From NCBI RefSeq assembly GCF_000013645.1, contig NC_007951.1, positions 1,612,001 through 1,676,000 on the forward strand: DNA of 64,000 nt, written 5' to 3'. Shown piece by piece: positions 26,658-35,732 of this stretch. Both the position numbers and the translations under genes were made by a program. The DNA is from Paraburkholderia xenovorans LB400 (GTDB taxonomy: Bacteria; Pseudomonadota; Gammaproteobacteria; Burkholderiales; Burkholderiaceae). Under the pieces are notes generated by a model. It ran no database searches and was not told where the DNA came from. It was given only the letters and a program-made list of their open reading frames with translations. Position 1 is the stretch's first letter; every line of letters starts with the position of its first letter.

Positions 26658-28306
26658 TGAAAGAACTCCCGATCCGACGCGCCGCCGATGCCGATGTCTG
26701 CCTGCTGCTGGAAGGCACGTTCCCGTTCGTGCGTGGCGGCGTGTCGAGCTGGGTCAACGAAATGATCCGCTCGTACCCGGAGATCCGTTTCGCGATTGTC
26801 TTCATCGGCAGCCGGGAACAGGACTACGCCGGGGTTGCCTATGCGCTGCCGGACAACGTCGTTCACCTCGAAACGCACTATCTGTACGAGCAGGCGGTCG
26901 CGGACTTTCAACCGCGTGCCGTGGACGGCGACGCCGCCGCTTTCGCGCACTCGCAGGCATTGCACGACGCGCTGCGCGATCCGCGCAACGGCAGGGACGC
27001 CGGCGAGCTGATGGCCAGCATGATCCCGATGCTCGGCGCACACGGTGCGCTGAACGAGGAACAGTTCCTGTCGAGCCGCGCGGCGTGGGACACCATTGTC
27101 GATCAGTATCAGAAGTACTGTACCGATCCGTCGTTTACCGACTACTTCTGGACCGTGCGGATCATGCACAAGCCGCTGTGGCAACTCGCGCGCGTCGCCG
27201 AGAAACTGCTGCCGGCGAAGGTCTATCACACGGTATCGACAGGTTATGGCGGCTTTCTCGGCGCCTTGATGCATTACCGCACGGGCCGCCCGCTGCTGGT
27301 CTCCGAACACGGCATTTACACGAAGGAACGCAAGATCGACTTGCTGCAGAGCCAGTGGATTCGCGACAACCGCGGGGTGTTCGAACGCGATATTTCGCGC
27401 GTCAGCTATTTCCGCGAGCTGTGGGTGCGTTTCTTCGAAGCGATCGGCAAGCTCGCTTACGACGCCGCCGACGACATCGTCGCGCTATACGAGGCGAACC
27501 GCCAGCGCCAGATCACGGACGGCGCGCGTGCCGAGCGTACGCAATGCATACCGAACGGTATCGACGTCGACGCGCTGGGGCCGCTGGTGGCCGAGCGCAA
27601 GCCGCGCTCGCACCGCGTGGTGGCGCTGATCGGACGCGTGGTGCCGATCAAGGACATCAAGACCTTCATTCGCGCGATCTTCATTGCGTCGCGGACCATG
27701 CCGAATCTGGAAGGGTGGATCATCGGGCCGGAAGAGGAAGATCCCGCCTACGCGCTCGAATGCCGCGCGCTCGTGGAGAGTCTCGGGCTCGGCCGCAATG
27801 TGAAATTCCTCGGTTTCCAGCGCATCGACGACATGCTGCCGCAAGTGGACGTGATCGCGCTGACCTCGATCAGCGAGGCGCTGCCGCTGGTGGTGCTGGA
27901 GGGCTTCGCGGCCGGCGTGCCGGCCATCACGACGGATGTGGGCTCGTGCCGCCAGCTGATCGAAGGTGTGGATGATGAAGATCGCGCGCTCGGTTCGGCC
28001 GGCATGGTGGTTCAACTCGCGGACCCGGCGGCGTTTGCCCAGGCGGTGCTGTCGCTGCTCGCCGACGAGACCCGCTGGCATGCCGCGCAGCAGGCCGGAC
28101 TCGCGCGCGTGCGCAGCTACTACACGAAAAAGCAGATGATCGACCGCTATCGCACGCTGTATGACCGGCTCTCCGCCATGCCCGATCGCGAGCGCAACGG
28201 CACGGCCACCGACGCGGCGCGCTGCCCGATGCATCACGGCACTCAATCCAGGGCAGAGCCGCGTGTGCAGCCGGCGCAGTCCGTTCAATCGCAGGAGACA
28301 CGCTGA
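26654..28306 (+). CDS. pelF: PelF: GT4-family glycosyltransferase that polymerises Pel
   Basis: A 550-residue cytoplasmic glycosyltransferase of family GT4, which uses UDP-linked amino sugar to extend Pel. The N-terminal domain starts ADVCLLLEGTFPFVRGGVSS, a PelF hallmark; the nucleotide domain has VALIGRVVPIKDIKTFIRAI and the acid motif EALPLVVLEGFAAGVPAITT. The start is the ATG at 26654, which overlaps the pelE stop, with a second ATG directly after it. The frame is open upstream through pelE but without family features. The last 45 residues are low-complexity and not part of the fold. The stop shares one base with the pelG start. Confidence 0.93.
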   Translation: MMKELPIRRAADADVCLLLEGTFPFVRGGVSSWVNEMIRSYPEIRFAIVFIGSREQDYAGVAYALPDNVVHLETHYLYEQAVADFQPRAVDGDAAAFAHSQALHDALRDPRNGRDAGELMASMIPMLGAHGALNEEQFLSSRAAWDTIVDQYQKYCTDPSFTDYFWTVRIMHKPLWQLARVAEKLLPAKVYHTVSTGYGGFLGALMHYRTGRPLLVSEHGIYTKERKIDLLQSQWIRDNRGVFERDISRVSYFRELWVRFFEAIGKLAYDAADDIVALYEANRQRQITDGARAERTQCIPNGIDVDALGPLVAERKPRSHRVVALIGRVVPIKDIKTFIRAIFIASRTMPNLEGWIIGPEEEDPAYALECRALVESLGLGRNVKFLGFQRIDDMLPQVDVIALTSISEALPLVVLEGFAAGVPAITTDVGSCRQLIEGVDDEDRALGSAGMVVQLADPAAFAQAVLSLLADETRWHAAQQAGLARVRSYYTKKQMIDRYRTLYDRLSAMPDRERNGTATDAARCPMHHGTQSRAEPRVQPAQSVQSQETR

Positions 28307-29679
28307 TGGCGGGTATCGGCTTCGAATTGCGCAAGATCATGCGCCGCGACACGCTGACCGGCGTGGCGCGCGCCTACGCCTACGCGGGCCTGATCAGCTC
28401 CGGTCCGCTGATCCTGTCGATCTTCGGTATCCTGATCATCGGGCTGATCAGTCTCACCTCGGTGATCCCGACTTTCGCGATCGTGCAGTTTCAGGTGTCG
28501 GTCACCTATCTGATCGCGCTCAGTCTGATTCTCACCGGGCCGCTGCAACTGTCGTTCACGCGTTTCATTTCCGACCGCCTGTTCGAAAAGCGCGACGACC
28601 TCGTGCTGTCGAACTACAACGGCGTGGTGCTGGTGTCGACGATTCTCGCCGGCGTGGTCGCGGTAATCGCGATGCTGGTGGGTTTCCGCGAGGAACCGCT
28701 GATCTATCGCCTGCTGATGATTACGGGCTTCGTCGTGGTCAGCAACATCTGGATCGCCGTGATTTTTCTGTCGAGCGTGAAGCAGTATCGGCAAATCCTG
28801 CTGGTGTTCGCCGTGGGCTATGCGTGCGTGGTGTGCCTCGCGCTCGCGTTGAATGGTTATGGACTTGTCGGATTGCTCGGCGGGTTCGTGGCGGGGCACA
28901 TCGTGCTGCTCGCCGGCCTGTCGGGGCTGATCTACCGTAACTACCGCAGCGAGCGTTTCGTTTCGTTCGAAGTGTTCGAGCGGCGCTTCGCCTATCCGAG
29001 CCTCGCGCTGGTCGGCCTGTTGTTCAACATCGGCGTGTGGCTCGACAAGTTCATGTTCTGGTATGCGCCGGGTACGGGCACCCGGGTTATCGGGCCGCTG
29101 CACGCGTCGGTGATTTACGACATTCCGATTTTTATCGCCTACGTGTGCGTGATGCCCGGCATGGCGACCTTCCTCGTGCGCATCGAGGCGGACTTCGTCG
29201 AGTACTACGACGCCTTTTACGACGCCGTGCGCAGCGGCGCGACGCTGCGCCATATCAACGAAATGCGCGACATGATGGTGGGCAGCGTGCGGGCCGGTCT
29301 GTACGAAATCATCAAGGTGCAGGCGGTCGTGCTGCTGCTGATCATCGCCTTCGGCGAGCGCGTGCTGGGCTCGCTGGGCATTTCGCCGCTGTATATGCCG
29401 CTGCTGGTGGTGGACGTGGTGTCGGCGAGTCTGCAGGTGCTGCTGCTCGGGCTGCTCAACGTGTTCTTCTATCTCGACGGGCGGCGCGTCGTGCTGCGGC
29501 TCACCGGCGCCTTCGTGGTGCTGAACGGAGTGTTCACGGGCATCACGCTCAGGCTCGGACCGGATTTCTACGGCTATGGATTTGCGCTGGCGCTGCTGGT
29601 CGTGGTGGTGGCCGCAGTGAAAGTGCTCGACCGCAAATTCATGTCTTTGGAATACGAAACGTATATGTTGCGGGGTTGA
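28306..29679 (+). CDS. pelG: PelG: Wzx-like inner-membrane transporter of Pel
   Basis: A 457-residue polytopic membrane protein with about twelve spans, related to MOP/Wzx polysaccharide transporters. It is thought to carry the growing Pel chain across the inner membrane. It opens with MAGIGFELRKIMRRDTLTG, the conserved PelG N-terminus, and the membrane segment YAYAGLISSGPLILSIFGIL follows. The ATG overlaps the pelF stop by one base. It is the last of the seven core pel genes; an inverted repeat follows before the GH114 gene. Confidence 0.92.
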   Translation: MAGIGFELRKIMRRDTLTGVARAYAYAGLISSGPLILSIFGILIIGLISLTSVIPTFAIVQFQVSVTYLIALSLILTGPLQLSFTRFISDRLFEKRDDLVLSNYNGVVLVSTILAGVVAVIAMLVGFREEPLIYRLLMITGFVVVSNIWIAVIFLSSVKQYRQILLVFAVGYACVVCLALALNGYGLVGLLGGFVAGHIVLLAGLSGLIYRNYRSERFVSFEVFERRFAYPSLALVGLLFNIGVWLDKFMFWYAPGTGTRVIGPLHASVIYDIPIFIAYVCVMPGMATFLVRIEADFVEYYDAFYDAVRSGATLRHINEMRDMMVGSVRAGLYEIIKVQAVVLLLIIAFGERVLGSLGISPLYMPLLVVDVVSASLQVLLLGLLNVFFYLDGRRVVLRLTGAFVVLNGVFTGITLRLGPDFYGYGFALALLVVVVAAVKVLDRKFMSLEYETYMLRG

Positions 29680-29683
29680 AGCG

Positions 29684-29747
29684 GAGGCGCCGCTGTTTTC
29701 GACCCGGCCGCGTGGCCAGGCCTGCCGTTCTGAAACGGCGGCGCCTC
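29684..29747. repeat. Long hairpin between pelG and the GH114 gene
   Basis: GAGGCGCCGC (29684-29693) and GCGGCGCCTC (29738-29747) pair perfectly, and the stem continues inward through one mismatch to GTTT/AAAC. It starts five bases after the pelG stop. There is no T tract, so it may stabilise the pel transcript end or reduce read-through into the accessory genes. Confidence 0.5.
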
Positions 29748-29814
29748 GCGCGTGGCGAGCCGGACCGGCGCGCCCGCACCCTCGGCCTGACACCGTTCGA
29801 CTCCGGATTCCACC

Positions 29815-31002
29815 ATGCATCAGTATGACTTTGGCCCGCTTCAGCGGGCCGCCCGCGCGCGCCTTGCGTTCAATGTCCATTGTGCCGGACGGCTCGCGCA
29901 TCGATGGATCGGCGCGGCTGTCGTCGTCGCCGCTACCGGCTTGATGGCCGCTTGCGGAGGCGGGTCGGGCGGCAGCGGGGCTAATTCGGCTAACGCTTCG
30001 AGCTCTTCCAACTCGAACAATCCGGCGAGTCCCGCGACGAACGCAAACAGCAACACCAGCACGAACACCAACACGAACACGAACAGCAACACCAGCACGA
30101 ACACCAACACCCAGCCGACGAGCCCCGCGCCGGCGATCCCCGCGACTCGCGCGTTGCCGGCCTCGCCGGTGTGGGCGGCCTATTACGGCCAGGGCAGCGC
30201 ACTCGACATCGCCCAGGCCGCGGCCGCGTTCAAACTGATCGTGATCGACGCGGATCCCGGCAACGGCTCGCCCGCCTTCTCCGCGTCGCAGATCGCCGCG
30301 TTGAAGGCGAATGGCGCGAAGGTGCTCAGCTACCTGAATTTCGGCGCCTGCGAGAAGTCGCGCACATACTGGAACACCGTCCCGTCGGGTTTCGTGTCGT
30401 GCGGCGCGAACACGTCGGCGCAAATCGGCAAATATCAGGGCTTTCCGGAATACTGGATGAATCCCGCCAACGCCGACTATCAGAATCTGATCGTCAACTA
30501 CGTGGCGGCGCGGCTCGCGGCGACCGGTGTCGACGGCTTCATGCTGGATAACTTCGAGATCGTCGGACACGGCGCCGGTTCGTCCACCGCTCCGTGCGAC
30601 GCGGCCTGTGCGCAAGGCGGCCTCGATCTCGTCAGGCAGCTGCGCGACCGTTTTCCGGATCTCGTGCTGGTGCCCAATGCCGCGCCGGTTCAGGCTATCG
30701 GCGGGACCACGGGAGGCGTATCGTTTCCGTGGCTGATCGACGGCGTGATCGCCGAGCAGGTCTTCCTGCCGTCGACGAGCACGTCGATCGTGCAGCAGTT
30801 GAAGTCCTGGCGGAGCGCGGAGCAGGACCTCGGGCGCAACGGCTTCTTCGCGGGGTCGCTCGACTACGTGTCGTCGTGCACGGCGAGCTCGACCGCGCAA
30901 ACCGCGTGGACGGCCGCGCAACAGGCGGGGTTCAGTCCGTCGATCTCGACTGAGTCGCTCGACAGTATCTGCTGGTGGTCGTTCCTGCCGCGGGGCAGTT
31001 AG
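29815..31002 (+). CDS. GH114-type endo-alpha-1,4-polygalactosaminidase lipoprotein
   Basis: A 395-residue predicted lipoprotein. The lipobox is LMAAC (cysteine 47), then a Gly/Ser/Asn/Thr linker with TNTN repeats to about residue 115. A TIM-barrel domain of the GH114 (DUF297/TM1410) type follows: WAAYYGQGSALDIAQAAAAF, KVLSYLNFGACE, YWMNPANADYQNLIVNYVAA, GVDGFMLDNFEIV. GH114 enzymes cut alpha-1,4-linked galactosamine polymers, and Pel is such a polymer, so a role in trimming or release is likely. Several cysteines in the domain could form disulfides. It follows pelG by 135 bases and is not one of the seven canonical pel genes. The ribosome site before the ATG is weak. Confidence 0.82.
   Translation: MHQYDFGPLQRAARARLAFNVHCAGRLAHRWIGAAVVVAATGLMAACGGGSGGSGANSANASSSSNSNNPASPATNANSNTSTNTNTNTNSNTSTNTNTQPTSPAPAIPATRALPASPVWAAYYGQGSALDIAQAAAAFKLIVIDADPGNGSPAFSASQIAALKANGAKVLSYLNFGACEKSRTYWNTVPSGFVSCGANTSAQIGKYQGFPEYWMNPANADYQNLIVNYVAARLAATGVDGFMLDNFEIVGHGAGSSTAPCDAACAQGGLDLVRQLRDRFPDLVLVPNAAPVQAIGGTTGGVSFPWLIDGVIAEQVFLPSTSTSIVQQLKSWRSAEQDLGRNGFFAGSLDYVSSCTASSTAQTAWTAAQQAGFSPSISTESLDSICWWSFLPRGS
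30049..30111 (+). repeat. 36-base tandem repeat coding the Thr/Asn linker
   Basis: A 36-base unit (30049-30084) is repeated with the same sequence for 26 of the next 27 bases (30085-30111). It encodes the SNTSTNTNTNTN linker of the GH114 lipoprotein. Such repeats can change length by slippage without breaking the frame. Confidence 0.7.
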
Positions 31003-31040
31003 CACCGGCCGCCTGAAGCGGGCCGGCTGGCCTGCACAAC

Positions 31041-31964
31041 ATGAAAGAGGAGCCGGGCTTGCCTGAGCACGATCACGATCACCACCGACGCCCCACACTG
31101 CGCGCGCTGCTGCGCCGTGTGAGCCGGCTCGCACGCATGGCCGCGCTTGGCGCGCTGGCTTCGGTAGCGCACGCGCAGGGCGCGGCGGACGCGCCGGCGG
31201 GACCATCGGTGGCGCTGTACTACGGCGCGAATCCGCCGGTAGAAGAACTGTCCGCATTCGATGTCGTAGTGGTCGATCCCGACGCGCATTTCGATCCGCG
31301 CGTCCATGCAAAGACGCACCCGGCGTGGTTCGCGTATGTGAGCGTGGGTGAGGTGAACCCGCATCGTTCGTACTACAGCGCGATACCGTCGGCGTGGCTG
31401 CCGGTTGTCAACGAGGCGTGGGCGTCGCATGTGGTGGATCAGACGGTGCCTGAATGGCCGGCCTTTTTCGTGGACAAGGTGATCGCGCCGCTGTGGAAAA
31501 AAGGCTATCGGGGCTTCTTCCTCGACACGCTCGACTCTTACCACCTGATCGCCGGAACCGATGCCACGAGAGCCGCGCAGGAAGCGGGACTGGTGCGCGT
31601 GATCCGCGCAATCAGGAAGCGTTATCCGGGGGCGAAGCTGATCTTCAATCGCGGGTTCGAGGTATTGCCGCAGGTCCATGATCTTGCGTACGTGGTGGCG
31701 TTCGAATCGCTGTATCGCGGTTGGGACGCAGGCAAGCAGCGCTATACGGAAGTGCCGCAGGCCGATCGCGACTGGCTGCTCGCGCAGGCGGCGATCGTGC
31801 GCGATCAATACAGGCTGCCGGTGCTGGCCATCGACTATTGCGCGCCCGCCGACGAGCTCTGCGCACCCGCCACGGCCGCGCGTATCGCGCAAGCCGGGAT
31901 CGTGCCTTACGTCACGGACGGCGGGCTCGCGACCGTGGGCGTCGGTCCGGCCGGGCGGCAATGA
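31041..31964 (+). CDS. Stand-alone PelA-type glycoside hydrolase (GH166-like), secreted
   Basis: A 307-residue protein with a basic N-terminus and a signal sequence ending ASVAHA (about residue 46), then a single hydrolase domain homologous to the first domain of PelA. The domain is complete: [51 protein letters not shown] with D162, [20 protein letters not shown], then [10 protein letters not shown] with E222. These two acids match the expected PelA active-site positions. The in-operon PelA lacks about 50 residues of this fold. Likely role: endo-hydrolysis of Pel in the periplasm. His-rich residues 10-16 precede the signal and are odd; a later start at the TTG at 31059 is possible. Confidence 0.85.
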   Translation: MKEEPGLPEHDHDHHRRPTLRALLRRVSRLARMAALGALASVAHAQGAADAPAGPSVALYYGANPPVEELSAFDVVVVDPDAHFDPRVHAKTHPAWFAYVSVGEVNPHRSYYSAIPSAWLPVVNEAWASHVVDQTVPEWPAFFVDKVIAPLWKKGYRGFFLDTLDSYHLIAGTDATRAAQEAGLVRVIRAIRKRYPGAKLIFNRGFEVLPQVHDLAYVVAFESLYRGWDAGKQRYTEVPQADRDWLLAQAAIVRDQYRLPVLAIDYCAPADELCAPATAARIAQAGIVPYVTDGGLATVGVGPAGRQ

Positions 31965-32383
31965 GCGGGCGAGCCGCCCGAGTCGAATCGATGCTGCGTT
32001 ATTTCAATCCGGTCGGTGCGCACGAGAGCGGTCTGATCGGCGAAGACCCGGCCGGTGAGCTCAAGCATGGCCCGCTGGCTCTCGTTACGGACGCGATGCC
32101 GGTCGTGACGATCGCGCCGAACGACGCGCTGCTCGAAAAGCTGAAGTCGAATCTTCAGGAAGTGAAGGCGCGAGGCGGCGAACTGTATGTGTTTGCCGAC
32201 GCCGACACGCGGATCGGCAGCGAGCCAGGCATTCACGTCATCAGAATGCCGGAGCATTACGGCCCGTTGTCGCCGATTCTGCATGTGGTGCCGTTGCAGC
32301 TACTCGCTTACCACACGGCGTGCGCGCGCGGGACCGATGTCGACAAGCCGAGAAATCTGGCGAAGTCCGTCACGGTGGAGTAA
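31961..32383 (+). pseudogene. In-frame chimera of a GalE fragment and the GlmS C-terminus
   Basis: A 140-codon frame that overlaps the stop of the preceding gene as ATGA. Residues about 11-30 match the UDP-glucose 4-epimerase segment [20 protein letters not shown]. From there the frame reads [19 protein letters not shown] and continues to the exact C-terminus of glucosamine-6-phosphate synthase (GlmS), with [20 protein letters not shown] and [14 protein letters not shown] ending. The junction falls on a Pro-Ala-Gly shared by both families. Neither part can be active: the epimerase piece lacks the Rossmann fold and the GlmS piece is about 110 of some 600 residues. I read it as a deletion scar of precursor genes (UDP-GalNAc epimerase and GlcN-6-P synthase) once in the pel cluster. 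It may still be translated. Confidence 0.8.
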
Positions 32384-32695
32384 AAGCGTAAGCATGTAAG
32401 CGCCGTTTCATGGATTCCGTCGCCCGTTTCGCCGGCCGGAAATATTCACGTCGACGCTTCTTCCTTGCGTCAGGTCAAAAGGGTCCGGAAGCGCGCCGGT
32501 ACAGTCGGACGAATGATTACGGTCGTCTTCAGCAGAAAAGACACCGGCAGAAAGCGCAAGGCCGATGGGCGAACACATGCGAGCCATGCTCGCGCGGGCG
32601 TGGCTCGATTGCGCCGCGGGAACACCGCGTTTCGTCCCGAAGCTGTCCAGCAACGATACTGCGCAGGTCCACTAGCGCATCGCGGAGGGCTTTCC
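32384..32695. other. Intergenic region upstream of copA, no gene seen
   Basis: About 310 bases between the chimera and copA. An open frame runs through into copA, but it has the composition of a chance frame and no family likeness. I found no CueR-type or CusR-type box in it. CGGAGGG lies five bases before the copA ATG. Confidence 0.45.
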
Positions 32696-34957
32696 ATGTC
32701 TGAACCGCACGGCCACGTTCACGGCCACGCTCACGCCCGCTCACCGGGTCCCGTCCCCGTCGATTCCGCGCACGCGTCCGGGCCGCAACGCCAGGGCGAA
32801 CCGGGCGCCGTTTACACGTGCCCGATGCACCCGCAGATACGGGCATCGGCACCGGGCAACTGCCCGATCTGCGGCATGACGCTCGAACTCGTGACTCCGC
32901 TCGCGGTCGAGGAGCGCAACGTCGAACTCGAATCGATGACGCACCGCTTCTGGTTCGCGCTCGCGCTGTCCATACCACTACTGGTGATGACGATGGGGCC
33001 GATGGTTTCGTCGTTCGACCTCGGTGCCGCCGTGAACCACATCGGAGCCCGCCTGGCACGGCCACACTGGATGTCTGCATCGTGGGCACAGTACGTCCAG
33101 GCGGTGCTCGCCACGCCGGTCGTCGTGTGGGCAGGATGGCCTTTTCTGCAGCGCGGCTGGACCTCCTTCACGACGTGGCAACTGAACATGTTCAGTCTTA
33201 TCGGACTGGGCGTGGCCGCGGCGTACGGGTTCAGCCTGTTCGCGCTGTTCTTTCCCGAGACGTTGCCGCAGGCGTTCCGGCGCGGGCATGAGTTGCCGCT
33301 CTATTTCGAGGCCGCTTCTGTCATCGTCACGCTTATTCTGCTCGGGCAGGTGCTCGAACTTCGCGCGCGTTCACGTACGTCGAGTGCTATCAGGGATCTG
33401 CTCGAACTGGCGCCGCATACGGCGATTCGCGTCAGGTCCGACGGAACCGAGGAAGCGGTGCCGCTGGAAGACGTCGCTGTGGGCGACTTGCTGCGCGTCA
33501 AACCGGGCTCCAAAGTTCCGGTGGATGGCGTCGTCACGGACGGCAGTTCGAGCGTCGACGAATCCATGATTACCGGGGAATCCATTCCGTCGGAAAAGGG
33601 CGCGGGCAGCAAGGTGACGGGCGCGACGGTCAATCAGACCGGCACGTTCCTGATGCGTGCGGAGAAGGTCGGCTCGGATACGCTGCTGGCCCGAATCGTT
33701 CAGATGGTCGCGCAGGCCGGCCGCTCCCGTGCCCCCATCCAGAAGCTGGCCGACAAGGTGTCGGGCTGGTTCGTGCTGACGGTTCTCGCAGTCGCGGTCG
33801 CCGCGTTTGTGGTCTGGGCTGCCGTCGGGCCGGCTCCTGCGCTTGCGAACGCGCTGGTCGTCGCCATCAGCGTGCTCATCATTGCGTGCCCTTGTGCGCT
33901 GGGCCTGGCGACGCCTGTTTCCATCATCGTGGGAGTCGGGCGCGGCGCGAAGGAAGGCGTTCTGATCAAGGACGCGGAAGCCCTCGAACTGATGGAGAAA
34001 GTCGATACGCTGGTGGTCGACAAGACCGGCACGCTGACCGAAGGCAAACCTCGCGTGCAAACGGTCGTGGCGCTGGCGGAGCAGTCGGAATCCGTCGTGC
34101 TGAGCTATGCGGCCAGCCTTGAAGGGCCGAGCGAGCATCCGTTGGCGCAGGCCATTGTGGCCGAGGCGCAAAAGAAAAACGCGCAGACGAAGCCGGTCGA
34201 GGCATTCAACGCGATTGTCGGCAAGGGTGTGAGCGGCCGGATCGACGGTCACACCGCAGTGCTGGGCAACACGGCGCTCATGGAGGACACGAAGGTCGAT
34301 TGCGCCGCCGTACGTACGGAAGTGGACCGGCTGCGCGAAGCCGGCCAGACCATCATGTACCTTGCAATCGACGGCACGCTCGCGGGCTATATCGGCGTGG
34401 CCGACCCGGTCAAGGAAACGACCGCCGAGGCGGTCCGGTTGCTGAGGGCCTCGGGTATCCGGATCATCATGCTGACCGGCGACAACCCCGTCACCGCGAA
34501 TGCAGTGGCGAAAACGCTGTCGCTCGACGGCGTCAAAGCCGGCGTGCTGCCGCAGGACAAATACAAGCATGTTCAGGAGCTGCAGCAGCAAGGGCATATC
34601 GTTGCAATGGCGGGCGACGGCGTCAACGATGCGCCGGCTCTCGCTCAGGCCAACGTGGGCATTGCAATGGGCACCGGCACCGACGTGGCGATGAACAGCG
34701 CCCGTGTGGTGCTGGTCAAGGGCGACCTGCGCGGCATTGCGCGAGCCCGGGCCTTGAGCGTCGCGACGATGAAAAACATCCGCCAGAACCTGTTCTTCGC
34801 CTTTGCGTACAACGTGATTGGCATTCCGGTCGCCGCCGGCGTGCTGTATCCGTGGCTAGGCGTGCTGCTGAGTCCGGTTCTCGCGAGCGCCGCGATGGCG
34901 TTGAGCTCGGTCTCGGTGATCGGCAACGCGCTTCGTTTGCGGGCTGTGCGAACGTAG
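32696..34957 (+). CDS. copA: Cu(I)-exporting P-type ATPase (P1B-1)
   Basis: A 753-residue inner-membrane pump that moves Cu(I) out of the cytoplasm. The His-rich start ([10 protein letters not shown]) is followed by a heavy-metal-binding module [21 protein letters not shown] (residue about 40-62) instead of a CxxC HMA domain. The TM6 motif is C398-P-C400, the phosphorylated aspartate is D442 ([11 protein letters not shown]), and the hinge is [12 protein letters not shown]. The last two spans carry YN and MALSS, the Cu(I) selectivity residues. I chose the ATG at 32696 because of its ribosome site. It is on its own; the heavy-metal two-component genes lie 2-5 kb downstream. Confidence 0.94.
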   Translation: MSEPHGHVHGHAHARSPGPVPVDSAHASGPQRQGEPGAVYTCPMHPQIRASAPGNCPICGMTLELVTPLAVEERNVELESMTHRFWFALALSIPLLVMTMGPMVSSFDLGAAVNHIGARLARPHWMSASWAQYVQAVLATPVVVWAGWPFLQRGWTSFTTWQLNMFSLIGLGVAAAYGFSLFALFFPETLPQAFRRGHELPLYFEAASVIVTLILLGQVLELRARSRTSSAIRDLLELAPHTAIRVRSDGTEEAVPLEDVAVGDLLRVKPGSKVPVDGVVTDGSSSVDESMITGESIPSEKGAGSKVTGATVNQTGTFLMRAEKVGSDTLLARIVQMVAQAGRSRAPIQKLADKVSGWFVLTVLAVAVAAFVVWAAVGPAPALANALVVAISVLIIACPCALGLATPVSIIVGVGRGAKEGVLIKDAEALELMEKVDTLVVDKTGTLTEGKPRVQTVVALAEQSESVVLSYAASLEGPSEHPLAQAIVAEAQKKNAQTKPVEAFNAIVGKGVSGRIDGHTAVLGNTALMEDTKVDCAAVRTEVDRLREAGQTIMYLAIDGTLAGYIGVADPVKETTAEAVRLLRASGIRIIMLTGDNPVTANAVAKTLSLDGVKAGVLPQDKYKHVQELQQQGHIVAMAGDGVNDAPALAQANVGIAMGTGTDVAMNSARVVLVKGDLRGIARARALSVATMKNIRQNLFFAFAYNVIGIPVAAGVLYPWLGVLLSPVLASAAMALSSVSVIGNALRLRAVRT

Positions 34958-34984
34958 CGGCGCCGATAAATCCGCTGACAAGGT

Positions 34985-35008
34985 GCTGACGAAGCCGCTG
35001 ACGAAGCC
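34985..35008. repeat. Short tandem repeat
   Basis: Two perfect copies of GCTGACGAAGCC (34985-34996, 34997-35008), flanked by partial copies on both sides, in the gap between the convergent copA and argO-like genes. Confidence 0.6.
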
Positions 35009-35017
35009 GCTGAGCCT

Positions 35018-35635
35018 TCACCGCAACTGCGTTACCGCGAGCAGCAACACCATGCTGCCGATTGCGCCATCCAGCACGCGCCATGCCGTCGCCCGCCTGA
35101 AGAGCGGCGCGAGGGCGCGCGCGCCATAACCCAGGCCGATGAACCAGATGCCGCTGACCGCCATCGCGCCCAGTGCGAAGGCAACCCGCGCGCCTTCGGG
35201 TTCGCGCGCGCCGGCCGTGCCGATCAGCAGGAACGTGTCGAGATACACATGCGGATTGAGCCACGTGAAGGCGAGCGTCATCAGAATGATCGGTACGGCG
35301 CGCTGCACGGGCGCCGCGCCGCCGCCCTCGCTTTCCAGCACCGCGTGTTGCGGCCGCACCGCGCGGCGCAGCGCGTTGATCCCGAACCAGGCCAGATACG
35401 CGAGCCCGACATACAGCATGGCGTGCACGAACACGGGATAGCGCTCGACCAGTACCGAGGCGCCGCCGACGCCCGCACCGATCAGAATGAAGTCAGACAG
35501 CGCGCACAGTGCGACGATCTTGCCGACGTGCGAGCGCATGATGCCTTGCCGCAGCACGAAAGCGTTTTGCGCGCCGATGGTGACGATCAGGGATGCGCAC
35601 AGGGCGGCGCCGTGCGAAAAAGACAGCCAGTTCAT
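35018..35635 (-). CDS. argO: LysE/ArgO-family amino acid exporter
   Basis: A 205-residue inner-membrane exporter of the LysE superfamily with six predicted spans. The N-terminal family motif is LIVTIGAQNAFVLRQGIMRS; LNPHVYLDTFLLIGT is the second-half signature. ArgO exports arginine, and LysE exports lysine and arginine. The gene is divergent from an ArgP/LysG-type regulator, the classical arrangement, which supports a basic amino acid substrate. The intergenic gap is 97 bases. Confidence 0.9.
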   Translation of the reverse strand: MNWLSFSHGAALCASLIVTIGAQNAFVLRQGIMRSHVGKIVALCALSDFILIGAGVGGASVLVERYPVFVHAMLYVGLAYLAWFGINALRRAVRPQHAVLESEGGGAAPVQRAVPIILMTLAFTWLNPHVYLDTFLLIGTAGAREPEGARVAFALGAMAVSGIWFIGLGYGARALAPLFRRATAWRVLDGAIGSMVLLLAVTQLR

Positions 35636-35732
35636 AATCGATCCAGTAGACGGGAGAAGCGAACGGGGCTAGTCTGCGGGTTTACTTGTCGTAAGAGAAG
35701 CTAATTTACTTAATGCCGATTAAGGAACGCTA

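Noticed and set aside
29841..30110. A minus-strand frame rich in Leu/Val/Phe that looks like a membrane protein
   Set aside because: It is the complement of the Thr/Asn repeat of the GH114 lipoprotein linker.
28285..31311. A 1008-codon minus-strand open frame antisense to pelG and the GH114 gene
   Set aside because: It mirrors the third-position GC bias of the + strand genes, is His/Arg-rich and has no family features. The + strand genes are clear.
32465..32695. An N-terminal extension of CopA by 77 codons
   Set aside because: The extension is Arg-rich and unlike the family. The ATG at 32696 has CGGAGGG at good spacing and starts the usual His-rich leader.
33371..34597. A 408-codon minus-strand frame antisense to copA
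   Set aside because: Same GC-bias shadow; copA on the + strand has every catalytic motif.
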